A stretch of DNA of 64,000 bases, taken from assembly GCA_017416855.1 (NCBI GenBank), contig JAFQAZ010000031.1, positions 1-64,000 of the forward strand. Reading direction: 5' to 3'. A program made the translations under genes and the position numbers. Each line of letters opens with the position of its first letter. The stretch's first letter is position 1. Source of the DNA: Clostridia bacterium (GTDB lineage: Bacteria > Bacillota > Clostridia > UBA1381 > UBA9506). This document shows positions 13,575-22,184 of this stretch, in pieces. The notes under the pieces were generated by a model. It ran no database searches. It was not told the DNA's origin and worked only from the letters and a program-made list of their open reading frames with translations.

Positions 13575-15494
13575 TTAAATGTCCACATATTCCAGAATGT
13601 TAGGAAACAGCACACTGGGCAGGTTATAATTTTCATAATATCTTGATGTTACAACATCAGAAAGCTTGCCGGAAAAGCCGTCAGTTTCAATATCACATTC
13701 AGGATGTACGATCTGATACAATTTTGCATATACCGTGGATAATCCACGGGCATAGAGTTCTATTTTCGCATTCGGAAAATGCTCTTTTAATACCCGCTGA
13801 GCACACTCCACTTCAAAAAGACGCAAAGCGCAAAGGGAATCACCACAGAAGAACATATCCTTTGTAATCCTGTCAATAGCACCATAGCGATCTTTTTCCT
13901 GACGGATTGTATTCAATGGGAACGGCGCATTTTTACCGATGCCGGACAAATCTACCACAAAGGCCGCACCGCCAGACTTGCAAATTGCTCTGATTCTGTC
14001 AATCATATCATCCAAAGCGTCTGTTCCTCTGTCATTCAGCAAAATCGCTGCTGAGCCTGTCAATTCCTTGTTACGGAAGTCAGTAAATATCATACCAAAA
14101 TTAGGCACCTGAGGCTGTGAAAACCACATTAGCGGTTGAATTTTTAAGCCGTTGTCATATTCTGTATCAAAGGTTCTCAGTTTAAGAGGCAGTTGTTCTC
14201 TGCCTTCATACATAGCAGATTTAATAAACTCTCTTGCTCTTTCCTCACGTTGTACTTGAGGAATACTGTCTCTCTGCTTCACCACTTCTTCATACACAAG
14301 CTTGTTTTCCTCGTGCAAGAAGCGAGCATCAGGATAGTCAAAGGAAACATATCCTTTGCTGGTACAGAAAAGCTGTGAGCCGGGCAAAGGTGAAAGGGAG
14401 ATGTCCTGTTTTTCTGTATCAACATCAAAACTCTTAGTAAAAAATTCTGCTGCCGCATAGGCCAAACCCGTAGAATACTGGTGAAGGGTTTTATCCACTG
14501 CCATTTGCAGGTTTTCTTCTTTTCCTAACATTTTCCAAAAAGACTTGCAAAAATCATATACCTTCTCTGTTCCTTCAATTGGAAAAAAATCAGAATCGGC
14601 CACCAAAATCATATAAGGTTTCGGCGCAACACAGGCTAAGAGTTCATAATGGTCAAAGCCTTCTTTTGTGGCTCCAAACCAAATTTGCTCAGAATCCTGA
14701 GCACTGCCAGCGTAAATATACTCCTCACGATTGGTAATAAAGGTGCCGGGTGCCGCCGCTTTGATTCTGTCATCACAAACAGCACTGACTGCCGTCATAG
14801 TACCGCCACCGGAGTTGCCTGTGGCACCGATTCGCTCCGGGTCTACTTCCGGTCGGGATAAAAGATAGTCCACACCCTTCATACCATCTGCAACGAAATA
14901 ACGAATGCTCTGCTTACCGGTTAAGAAGCAGGGATCACCGCCCATCTGATGGTCAGGACAAGCCTTAGGAATCATATTCCGGCCGATTTCAGGCTCTGCA
15001 TAGCCACTTCTCTCCCCCTGACCTACAGGGTCCATGGCAAGCACCGCTAGGCCATAAGATGCAAGAATTCTCGCGGCCTTCTGATAGACAGGATACTGTT
15101 TGCCCTCTGTACTATGACCTAGCTGAAACAGAATACCAGGGCAAGGCTTTTGTCTGTGCTTGGGAAGATAAAAGTTCGCTGTTACATATACCCCTTCACG
15201 TGCCTTGAAAACAACCTTTTCAATGGTCAGGTTGTCTTCTTCAATCACGCCCTTAATTTCCGCATCCAAAGGCAGATTTTTATCATAAGGCACACCACCC
15301 ATAGAATCTAAAAACCAGGTTTTCATCTTTTTTTGATAAGCTTGCAAATCTTCAGGTGTTTTAATGCCTTCACGCACCTTCTGTGCTTTATCAAAATATT
15401 TCTTCGATTGAGTTACACTGTACTGATACAGCTTATCCTTCATTGTGTAAAAAGAACCTTGCAGGTTATAATTCATATAGGGCCATAAACTCAT
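13575..15494 (-). CDS. Alpha/beta hydrolase, acetyl-xylan-esterase-like
   Basis: A 639-residue cytoplasmic protein. Residues about 75-340 form an alpha/beta-hydrolase domain: GILFQLGHS near the oxyanion region, MDPVGQGERSGY, and the nucleophile elbow GNSGGG, with acid and histidine candidates in LVADSDFF and KTLHQYS. This resembles the acetyl xylan esterase / large-esterase group. The C-terminal ~290 residues hold a second region that looks like another, probably inactive, hydrolase fold (ILLNDRGTDALDDM). It has its own promoter upstream. Its neighbours are an ADP-ribosylglycohydrolase, a polysaccharide deacetylase and an AraC regulator, suggesting removal of ester groups from a carbohydrate. 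Substrate unknown. Confidence 0.65.
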   Translation of the reverse strand: MSLWPYMNYNLQGSFYTMKDKLYQYSVTQSKKYFDKAQKVREGIKTPEDLQAYQKKMKTWFLDSMGGVPYDKNLPLDAEIKGVIEEDNLTIEKVVFKAREGVYVTANFYLPKHRQKPCPGILFQLGHSTEGKQYPVYQKAARILASYGLAVLAMDPVGQGERSGYAEPEIGRNMIPKACPDHQMGGDPCFLTGKQSIRYFVADGMKGVDYLLSRPEVDPERIGATGNSGGGTMTAVSAVCDDRIKAAAPGTFITNREEYIYAGSAQDSEQIWFGATKEGFDHYELLACVAPKPYMILVADSDFFPIEGTEKVYDFCKSFWKMLGKEENLQMAVDKTLHQYSTGLAYAAAEFFTKSFDVDTEKQDISLSPLPGSQLFCTSKGYVSFDYPDARFLHEENKLVYEEVVKQRDSIPQVQREERAREFIKSAMYEGREQLPLKLRTFDTEYDNGLKIQPLMWFSQPQVPNFGMIFTDFRNKELTGSAAILLNDRGTDALDDMIDRIRAICKSGGAAFVVDLSGIGKNAPFPLNTIRQEKDRYGAIDRITKDMFFCGDSLCALRLFEVECAQRVLKEHFPNAKIELYARGLSTVYAKLYQIVHPECDIETDGFSGKLSDVVTSRYYENYNLPSVLFPNILEYVDI

Positions 15495-15532
15495 AACACG
15501 CGCCTCTTTCTAAATTGTAATGGTTTATGTAC

Positions 15533-15561
15533 ATACTACCACACCCTATCCCCACTGTCAA
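15533..15561 (-). promoter_or_regulatory. Promoter of the esterase gene
   Basis: On the minus strand, TTGACA (15556-15561) and TAGTAT (15533-15538) are separated by 17 bases. Confidence 0.65.
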
Positions 15562-15630
15562 TATGCATTTTTTTATATCATAAAAAATGATGTCATTCTA
15601 CGTTTCATCCCTCCGTTACGACTAAATATA

Positions 15631-17082
15631 CTATCCCAAAAGCGTAATGGGGATTGTCATGGGAATGACGCAGAGTTTTGAGTTAAACATAACCGAAATT
15701 CTATTTACAGGTGCTACCGTCTCTCCCACGTGTACCATCATTTCAAAAACACAGGTATTCTTATAATCAACATCGGGTAATTTTTGTTCAAAACAGGTAC
15801 GGTTATAGTCTGCCGTCCATCCTTCGGGAAGTCCTACCGTCACTTCGTGATAATAGTTGGCATCCAGCTTGTTTTTGGTTTTGATTGTCACCTTAAAATC
15901 GGTATTCGGTTTCACAACGGGCTCTTTTTCATACTCGACAATCGCGCTGGAATAAGGAACACAGGGAACCTCGAAAGAATAAGGACTTCTTGTGAAGAAC
16001 TCTTCTTTTTGCCCTTTTAAAATATTAGACGGAACAATATTGCCAAATGACATTTCCTCATCGGTATAGGTAAGTTCAATACCATATTCGTGCAGAACAA
16101 CAGGCGTCATTTCATAAATTCTTTCCACTAACTCTGCACAGGTTTTGGGAAGCGGTCTTACATAGGTACCATTAATACACTTTGTTCTGATGGTATCCCC
16201 TATGTACTCTTTCCAGTCAGCAGGAATTTTATCTGCACCAAGGGTAATACCCAGAATGGCACCGGCAGTTGCACCGGTACAATCCGTATCGTCACCGCAG
16301 TTAACCGTATAAATAAGACTCTTTTTGAAATCACCTTCACCATATAAAAGTCCCAGAACCACATAGCCAACGTTGGCAGGAGCCTGGAACCAACCCAAAT
16401 CCTCACAGTCTTTTCTAAGGTTTTCTCTGACCTCTTTCCAATCCAGTTTCTTATCATAACCATCCATAGCAATTTTAACACTTCGGGCAATACGACAATC
16501 CTGAGGAATATGAGAAAGACCGATATGAATCAGTTTGCGGATATCACTTTCAAAAAACGCCATACTTTCAAGGGATGCTGTGAAAATTTCTGCATAAGTA
16601 CCCTCTGAAAGTCCGTGATCGACAGAAGCATCCATAATGGCATATTTAATAGCAATGTTGGGAATCCCCGGAGCAAGGCACGCCCAGATTTCAGAGCGTA
16701 TCCATGCACCATTGGAATATTTCCATGTGCTGTTATTCATTTCCCCTGAAAGTGGCGGCAGAAGTCCCATTTCCAAATTTGCCTTAGCAATGCCATATTC
16801 ATTCCAGTAGGGCGTAATGTGTGTCATCCAGTAATAAGCCAACACATTGGCGCTCATTGCCTTCGGACCTACCTGTTGCATAGCCTTAAGCCACACAAGT
16901 TGAAGGTCTAAATCATCATTGGGTGCAGGTTCCCCTTTTTCCGTAGAAAAACCTTTAATATCCAGCATATCGTGTGTACCCTCATAAGGATCGCCCAAAG
17001 TGCCACCAATATTTTTACCTATCCAGCAGCCATGCACTTTGTTCAAATATTCCTCTTTGTTCAGTTTCATTTTTAACGCCAT
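15631..17082 (-). CDS. ADP-ribosylglycohydrolase family protein
   Basis: A 483-residue protein. The family hallmarks are GCWIGKNIGGTLGDPYEG near the N-terminus (the GxxxGxxLG-type start of the all-helical fold), NDDLDLQL at about residue 56, and CGDDTDCTGATAGAILG at about residue 265, which supplies the two-magnesium site. The C-terminal ~120 residues form an extra beta-rich domain, perhaps carbohydrate- or protein-binding. Many family members in gut anaerobes lie in glycan-degradation clusters and probably cleave N- or O-glycosidic bonds other than protein ADP-ribose. The neighbouring esterase and deacetylase favour that reading. Whether it acts on ADP-ribose is not visible from the sequence. 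Confidence 0.8.
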   Translation of the reverse strand: MALKMKLNKEEYLNKVHGCWIGKNIGGTLGDPYEGTHDMLDIKGFSTEKGEPAPNDDLDLQLVWLKAMQQVGPKAMSANVLAYYWMTHITPYWNEYGIAKANLEMGLLPPLSGEMNNSTWKYSNGAWIRSEIWACLAPGIPNIAIKYAIMDASVDHGLSEGTYAEIFTASLESMAFFESDIRKLIHIGLSHIPQDCRIARSVKIAMDGYDKKLDWKEVRENLRKDCEDLGWFQAPANVGYVVLGLLYGEGDFKKSLIYTVNCGDDTDCTGATAGAILGITLGADKIPADWKEYIGDTIRTKCINGTYVRPLPKTCAELVERIYEMTPVVLHEYGIELTYTDEEMSFGNIVPSNILKGQKEEFFTRSPYSFEVPCVPYSSAIVEYEKEPVVKPNTDFKVTIKTKNKLDANYYHEVTVGLPEGWTADYNRTCFEQKLPDVDYKNTCVFEMMVHVGETVAPVNRISVMFNSKLCVIPMTIPITLLG

Positions 17083-17133
17083 AGAATCATCTTCTCTTGA
17101 TATAATGTTTTATTTCGTTTTTTCGTTTGTGGT

Positions 17134-17985
17134 TTATATACGTATGGTTTCGCCCGGGTTCACGGCATATAACTTACCATCAACATCCAGCCACATTGTA
17201 AAAAGAGCGGGGTTGTAAACCATATGTCCATCAGCACTGTACCTTAAATGTTTATAAGCCTCCACATAATCGTAAATTTCTATGTTTGTGGCATACCAGA
17301 TTTCTTTATTGTTTGCAAGTTTTTTACAAATTTCTTCTATATGTTCCCAATTTCCGTTTTTTTCAAACTCAACACTATGCCCCCATATATACAAAAGGCG
17401 TGGAAATCGTCGTGTATGGTATATTTTTGTAGAAATATCAAGTTTTAAAAATTCATCTACAAACTCCATTATCTTCGGATTGTCGTGATGGGCACTGGGC
17501 ATCCACGCGTGGAAATCATTTGGTAAAACAAAAGAATTATTATCTCCGCCCAATGTTCTTGCATATGCGATATCAAGTTCTGTAAGATATTGTTTTATCA
17601 TCTCATAATTGCCAAAATTGCTCATTCGTATAATGCCGCAATCAGGATAAGCCATTCCCCGAATAATACAATCACACTTTGCTTCAAGTTCAAGCCTGCA
17701 ATCAAGCACATCCCTGATTCCTTCAATAGGTCTTAAATTACCATTGGCCCTGTGATTCGCTCCATGAACAGCGATTTCATGTCCTTTTGAGATAAAATAT
17801 TCTTTGATCTGCTCCTTTGTAAAATTTACCTCTCTCATAGAATCGCAATTCAGGTTAAATGTAGCTTTCATACCATATCTGTCAAACAATTCTGCCAGTC
17901 GCCGATCATGTTGATTTCCATCGTCATAACTGAATGTCAGTGCTTTTGCTTTCCCTTTCGGATATCTCATAAAAACCGACTTCAT
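17134..17985 (-). CDS. Polysaccharide deacetylase (NodB-type) family protein
   Basis: A 283-residue protein. TFSYDDG near the N-terminus is the catalytic-base/metal motif, and HEIAVHGANH supplies the histidine pair of the zinc site; SAHHDNP and YIWGHSVEF occur later. It has no signal peptide, so a cytoplasmic carbohydrate substrate is likely. The ATG at 17985 is preferred, with AAGGAT about 9 bases upstream. It lies between the AraC regulator and the ADP-ribosylglycohydrolase, with small gaps, and is probably co-transcribed with both. Confidence 0.8.
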   Translation of the reverse strand: MKSVFMRYPKGKAKALTFSYDDGNQHDRRLAELFDRYGMKATFNLNCDSMREVNFTKEQIKEYFISKGHEIAVHGANHRANGNLRPIEGIRDVLDCRLELEAKCDCIIRGMAYPDCGIIRMSNFGNYEMIKQYLTELDIAYARTLGGDNNSFVLPNDFHAWMPSAHHDNPKIMEFVDEFLKLDISTKIYHTRRFPRLLYIWGHSVEFEKNGNWEHIEEICKKLANNKEIWYATNIEIYDYVEAYKHLRYSADGHMVYNPALFTMWLDVDGKLYAVNPGETIRI

Positions 17986-18010
17986 AAAAAACACATCCTT
18001 TTGATTAATC

Positions 18011-18940
18011 TTACATTGTCTCCTTATCCAATTGCCGACACTTAAAGGGCGTTACCCCAAAGTGTTTTTTAAACACTCTCTGAAAATATTCGTGGCTTTC
18101 ATAGCCTAAAAGTCTTGCAATCTCATACATTTTAAGGTCTGTATCCGCCAAATATGTCAGTGCCTTATTCATTCTGATTTCAGTTACAATTCTGCTGAAT
18201 GACTTTCCCGTTTCTTTTACAAACATTCTGCAAATATGAGCAGTAGAATATCCAAATCGTTCAGATATATGGTTAAGGGTTGTCACGGCATAATGTTCAG
18301 ATATATACTCCAATATATCCATCAAAACATTTGAGTTTACATTTTGCTTACCGGAAATGGCTGCCTTTATTTCTCCTCTTAACAGTTTGCATATCAGGGA
18401 CAGAAACAAGGACACCTGAATCATATCTCTATTAAAACGGCCCGCCCATTCTTCTTCCATCAAGGCTTCTACTTCTTCTCTCACACATTCAGCTTTGCAC
18501 ATCATATATTTATAGTAGGCTTTATCTTTTGCCGTACTCATAAAACCAGCCAGCAAGGATGTTCCGTTTTCTTCAGCTGAAGAAAGAACTTCATCAAAAA
18601 ATGATGCTCTGACCAGAATATTCACCACTACACTTTGGGATTCTGCATATATTGTATGGAAGGTTCCGGGGTGCATAATCACAAAATCCCCAGATGTCAT
18701 ATAAAGCTTTTCACCATCGACGATATTGACACAATCACCCTCATATAAATAATTGACTTCATAAAAATCGTGTGTATGATAATGATAAGCCTTGCCACAG
18801 GGATGAAGACCTACAAAAATATTCTTTGTGTTTTTCTTTACATATTTACACAATTCTTCTAAATTGGAACGGTCATTAATATCAATAATGTCAATTTCTT
18901 TTAGTAGCTTCTGTATTCTTTTCTGATGTGGTATATCCAT
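18011..18940 (-). CDS. AraC-family transcriptional regulator with cupin sensor
   Basis: A 309-residue regulator. Residues about 40-140 form a cupin-type ligand-binding domain (HPCGKAYHYHTHDFYEVNYLYEG, MTSGDFVIMHPGTFH). Residues about 205-305 carry two AraC helix-turn-helix motifs ending in the signature YESHEYFQRVFKKHFGVTP. GGAG precedes the ATG. It heads the leftward deacetylase / ADP-ribosylglycohydrolase genes and probably activates them when a sugar is bound. A near-perfect 21-base inverted repeat surrounds its promoter region and may include its binding sites. Confidence 0.88.
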   Translation of the reverse strand: MDIPHQKRIQKLLKEIDIIDINDRSNLEELCKYVKKNTKNIFVGLHPCGKAYHYHTHDFYEVNYLYEGDCVNIVDGEKLYMTSGDFVIMHPGTFHTIYAESQSVVVNILVRASFFDEVLSSAEENGTSLLAGFMSTAKDKAYYKYMMCKAECVREEVEALMEEEWAGRFNRDMIQVSLFLSLICKLLRGEIKAAISGKQNVNSNVLMDILEYISEHYAVTTLNHISERFGYSTAHICRMFVKETGKSFSRIVTEIRMNKALTYLADTDLKMYEIARLLGYESHEYFQRVFKKHFGVTPFKCRQLDKETM

Positions 18941-18979
18941 TATAACGTCTCCTTTTCAGAAACTATATTCTCATATAAT

Positions 18980-19008
18980 AGCATATCAAAAAAATCAAAA
19001 TAAGTCAA
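18980..19008 (-). promoter_or_regulatory. Promoter of the AraC-led operon
   Basis: On the minus strand, TTGACT (19003-19008) and TATGCT (18980-18985) have a 17-base spacer. The -35 box lies within one arm of the inverted repeat at 18991-19011. Confidence 0.5.
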
Positions 19009-19136
19009 TTTAATGCACTCGACTCGTTTGTATATCCTCCGCACCTTATCAATGTCTTTCCAGTAAATATTGTATTACACATCTATGGGTTTGTCATTGA
19101 TTTATGTCTGCAAAAAAATTGACTTATCTTGATTTT
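18991..19136. repeat. 21-base inverted repeat pair in the AraC upstream region
   Basis: Bases 18991-19011 and 19116-19136 are reverse complements with one mismatch. Each arm contains TTGACTTA, giving two outward-facing -35-like boxes about 105 bp apart. The right arm faces rightward, where no gene begins on the plus strand before the terminator at 19194. The rest of the 300-bp intergenic region shows no further feature. Confidence 0.6.
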
Positions 19137-19193
19137 CGGTATCATAACTATAAAAAAACGCATCGTTAAGCATTTATTTTTCATGCCTTATTC

Positions 19194-19230
19194 ATAGAAA
19201 AAGACCGTGCAGGATGTCCTACACGGTCTT
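19194..19230 (-). terminator. Terminator of ppdK
   Basis: On the minus strand, AAGACCGTG pairs with CACGGTCTT (inner AGGA/TCCT) and is followed by TTTCTAT. It begins 22 bases after the ppdK stop. Confidence 0.85.
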
Positions 19231-19251
19231 AATATACTTTTTGTTTCTATC

Positions 19252-21900
19252 TTACTTAGAACTGATTGCAGCCTGAGCAGCAGCCAGACGAGCGATGGGC
19301 ACACGGAAGGGTGAGCAGGAAACGTAGTCCAAACCAATCTTATGGCAGAACTCTACGCTGGTGGGATCGCCACCGTGCTCGCCACAAATACCGAAGTGCA
19401 GCTTGCCGTTTGCGGGCTTACCTAACTGAATGGACATTTCCATCAGTTTACCAACACCGGACTGGTCAAGTCTTGCGAAGGGATCATTTTCGAAAATCTT
19501 GGTGTCATAGTAAGCACCTAAGAACTTACCGGCATCGTCACGAGAGAAGCCGTAAGCCATCTGAGTTAAGTCGTTAGTACCGAAGCAGAAGAAGTCAGCT
19601 TCTTTTGCGATTTCATCAGCAGTCAGTGCTGCTCTGGGGATTTCAATCATGGTACCAACTTCATAAGTTAAGTTGCTGCCTGCTGCTGCGATTTCAGCAT
19701 CAGCGGTTTCAACAACGATTTTCTTAACGAACTTCAGTTCTTTTACGTCGCCAACCAACGGAATCATAATTTCAGGAGCAACCTTCCAATCGGGATGTGC
19801 TTTCTGAACATTGATAGCCGCACGGATAACAGCCTTGGTCTGCATCTTAGCAATTTCAGGATATGTAACAGCCAGACGGCAGCCACGGTGACCCATCATG
19901 GGGTTGAACTCGTGGAGAGATTCAATGATAGCCTTAATGTGATCAACAGTTTTACCCTGTGTATCAGCCAGCTTTTTGATGTCTTCTTCAGTAGTGGGAA
20001 CGAACTCATGAAGCGGTGGATCTAAGAAACGAATGGTAACCGGGTTACCTTCCAGAGCTTCATAAAGCTTTTCAAAGTCGCCCTGCTGAACCGGCAGAAT
20101 CTTATCCAGAGCTTTTTCTCTTTCTTCAACTGTATCGGAGCAGATCATTTCACGGAAAGCGTCAATTCTGTCACCTTCGAAGAACATATGCTCGGTACGG
20201 CAGAGACCGATACCTTCAGCACCCAGTTCGCGGGCCTTTTTAGCATCAGCGGGAGTATCTGCATTGGTTCTTACCTTCAGTCTTCTGAACTTATCAGCCA
20301 GATCCATAATTCTGCCGAACTCACCTACGATGGAAGCATCAACTGTGGGGATGATACCATCGTAAATGTTACCGGTAGAACCGTCGATGGAGATGTAATC
20401 ACCTTCCACAAAGGTTTTGCCGTTTAATTCAAATTTCTTGTTGTCTTCATCCATGTTGATGTCGCCACAACCGGATACACAGCAAGTACCCATGCCACGA
20501 GCAACAACGGCTGCATGAGAGGTCATACCGCCACGAACGGTCAGGATACCCTGAGAAGCCTTCATACCGGTAATATCTTCAGGAGAGGTTTCCAGACGAA
20601 CCAGAACAACCTTTTCTCCTCTTTCATGCCATTCAACAGCATCTTCAGCAGTAAATACAACTTTACCGCAAGCAGCACCCGGAGATGCGCCAAGACCTTT
20701 ACCCATAGGAGTAGCAGCCTTAAGAGCCTTTGCATCAAACTGGGGATGCAGCAGTGTATCTAAGTTTCTGGGATCGATCATCAGAACTGCTTCTTCTTCA
20801 GACTTCATACCTTCATCAATGAGGTCGCAAGCAATCTTTAATGCAGCCTGAGCTGTTCTCTTACCATTTCTTGTCTGAAGCATATAGAGCTGTTCGTTTT
20901 CAACGGTAAACTCCATATCCTGCATATCGTGATAATGGTTTTCCAGAATACCGCAAATTTCCACAAACTGTTTGTAAGCTGCGGGGAACTTTTCAGCCAT
21001 CATTTCAATTTTCATAGGTGTTCTAACGCCTGCAACAACGTCTTCGCCCTGTGCATTTACAAGGAATTCACCCATCAGTTTCTTTTCACCGGTAGCCGGG
21101 TCACGGGTAAAGGCAACACCGGTACCGCAGTTGTCACCCATGTTACCGAATGCCATAGCCTGAACGTTAACAGCAGTACCCCAGGAATACGGGATATCAT
21201 TGTCACGACGGTAAACGTTAGCACGGGGGTTGTCCCAAGAACGGAATACTGCTTTAACAGCACCCATCAGCTGTTCCTTAGGATCGGAGGGGAAATCCGC
21301 ACCGATTTTAGCTTTATATTCAGCTTTAAACTGGTTAGCCAGTTCTTTTAAATCATCAGCAGTCAGATCAACGTCAAATACAACGCCTTTCTTTGCTTTC
21401 ATTTCATCAATAAGTTCTTCGAAGTATTTCTTACCCACTTCCATAACAACGTCGGAATACATCTGGATAAATCTTCTGTAGCAGTCATAAGCCCATCTGG
21501 GGTTGCCGGATTTTGCAGCCATAACTTCTACAACTTCTTCGTTAAGACCCAGGTTTAAGATGGTGTCCATCATACCGGGCATAGATGCACGGGCACCGGA
21601 ACGAACAGATACCAGAAGGGGATTTTCCTTATCACCAAACTTTTTGCCTGTAACTTCTTCCATCTTCGTGATGTATTCGCTGATTTCAGCAGTGATTTCG
21701 GGATTAATCTGCTTTCCGTCTTCATAATACTGAGTACAAGCTTCTGTGGAAATGGTAAAACCCTGAGGAACAGGATTTCTGTCCGGGAACTTTTCCTTGA
21801 ATATGTTGGTCATTTCAGCCAAGTTTGCGCCTTTACCACCAAGGATTTCACGCATACTTGCGTTACCTTCGGTAAAGAGATAACAATACTTCTTTGCCAT
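19252..21900 (-). CDS. ppdK: Pyruvate, phosphate dikinase
   Basis: An 882-residue cytosolic enzyme that interconverts pyruvate, ATP and phosphate with phosphoenolpyruvate, AMP and pyrophosphate. The order is canonical: N-terminal ATP-grasp domain (GGKGANLAEM, VSVRSGARASMPGMMDTILNLG), central swivelling domain with the phosphorylated histidine in GGMTSHAAVVARGMG (about residue 455), and C-terminal TIM barrel (GIGLCRTEHMFF, EIPRAAL, GTNDLTQM and the catalytic CGEHGG). Length is normal for the family. GGAGG precedes the ATG. It is monocistronic. In fermenting clostridia it serves pyrophosphate-linked glycolysis or gluconeogenesis. Confidence 0.97.
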   Translation of the reverse strand: MAKKYCYLFTEGNASMREILGGKGANLAEMTNIFKEKFPDRNPVPQGFTISTEACTQYYEDGKQINPEITAEISEYITKMEEVTGKKFGDKENPLLVSVRSGARASMPGMMDTILNLGLNEEVVEVMAAKSGNPRWAYDCYRRFIQMYSDVVMEVGKKYFEELIDEMKAKKGVVFDVDLTADDLKELANQFKAEYKAKIGADFPSDPKEQLMGAVKAVFRSWDNPRANVYRRDNDIPYSWGTAVNVQAMAFGNMGDNCGTGVAFTRDPATGEKKLMGEFLVNAQGEDVVAGVRTPMKIEMMAEKFPAAYKQFVEICGILENHYHDMQDMEFTVENEQLYMLQTRNGKRTAQAALKIACDLIDEGMKSEEEAVLMIDPRNLDTLLHPQFDAKALKAATPMGKGLGASPGAACGKVVFTAEDAVEWHERGEKVVLVRLETSPEDITGMKASQGILTVRGGMTSHAAVVARGMGTCCVSGCGDINMDEDNKKFELNGKTFVEGDYISIDGSTGNIYDGIIPTVDASIVGEFGRIMDLADKFRRLKVRTNADTPADAKKARELGAEGIGLCRTEHMFFEGDRIDAFREMICSDTVEEREKALDKILPVQQGDFEKLYEALEGNPVTIRFLDPPLHEFVPTTEEDIKKLADTQGKTVDHIKAIIESLHEFNPMMGHRGCRLAVTYPEIAKMQTKAVIRAAINVQKAHPDWKVAPEIMIPLVGDVKELKFVKKIVVETADAEIAAAGSNLTYEVGTMIEIPRAALTADEIAKEADFFCFGTNDLTQMAYGFSRDDAGKFLGAYYDTKIFENDPFARLDQSGVGKLMEMSIQLGKPANGKLHFGICGEHGGDPTSVEFCHKIGLDYVSCSPFRVPIARLAAAQAAISSK

Positions 21901-22122
21901 TTTTATTCCTCCTGTAATTTTATGCCGATTGGTTTAACCGGCCTTTATTTTTTCTTTTACATCCAATTTAGTATATCACATAAAACGCAGATTGTAAATG
22001 ATATTTTTAGTTTTTTTCATATTTTTTTCCTATTTATAATATAACTTCCCGATTATACGTCAAAAAATTGAATATTTTATGCGTAACTCTAAAAAAATAA
22101 TATCGAAAATTGTAATTAAGAC

Positions 22123-22151
22123 TTGATTTATAAAGGAACTTTACATATAAT
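22123..22151 (+). promoter_or_regulatory. Promoter of the hydrogenase-like gene
   Basis: TTGATT (22123-22128) and TATAAT (22146-22151) with a 17-base spacer, ending 33 bases before the chosen start. Confidence 0.72.
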
Positions 22152-22184
22152 TAAATGAATTAGTAAATGAAAGAGGTTAACGCA

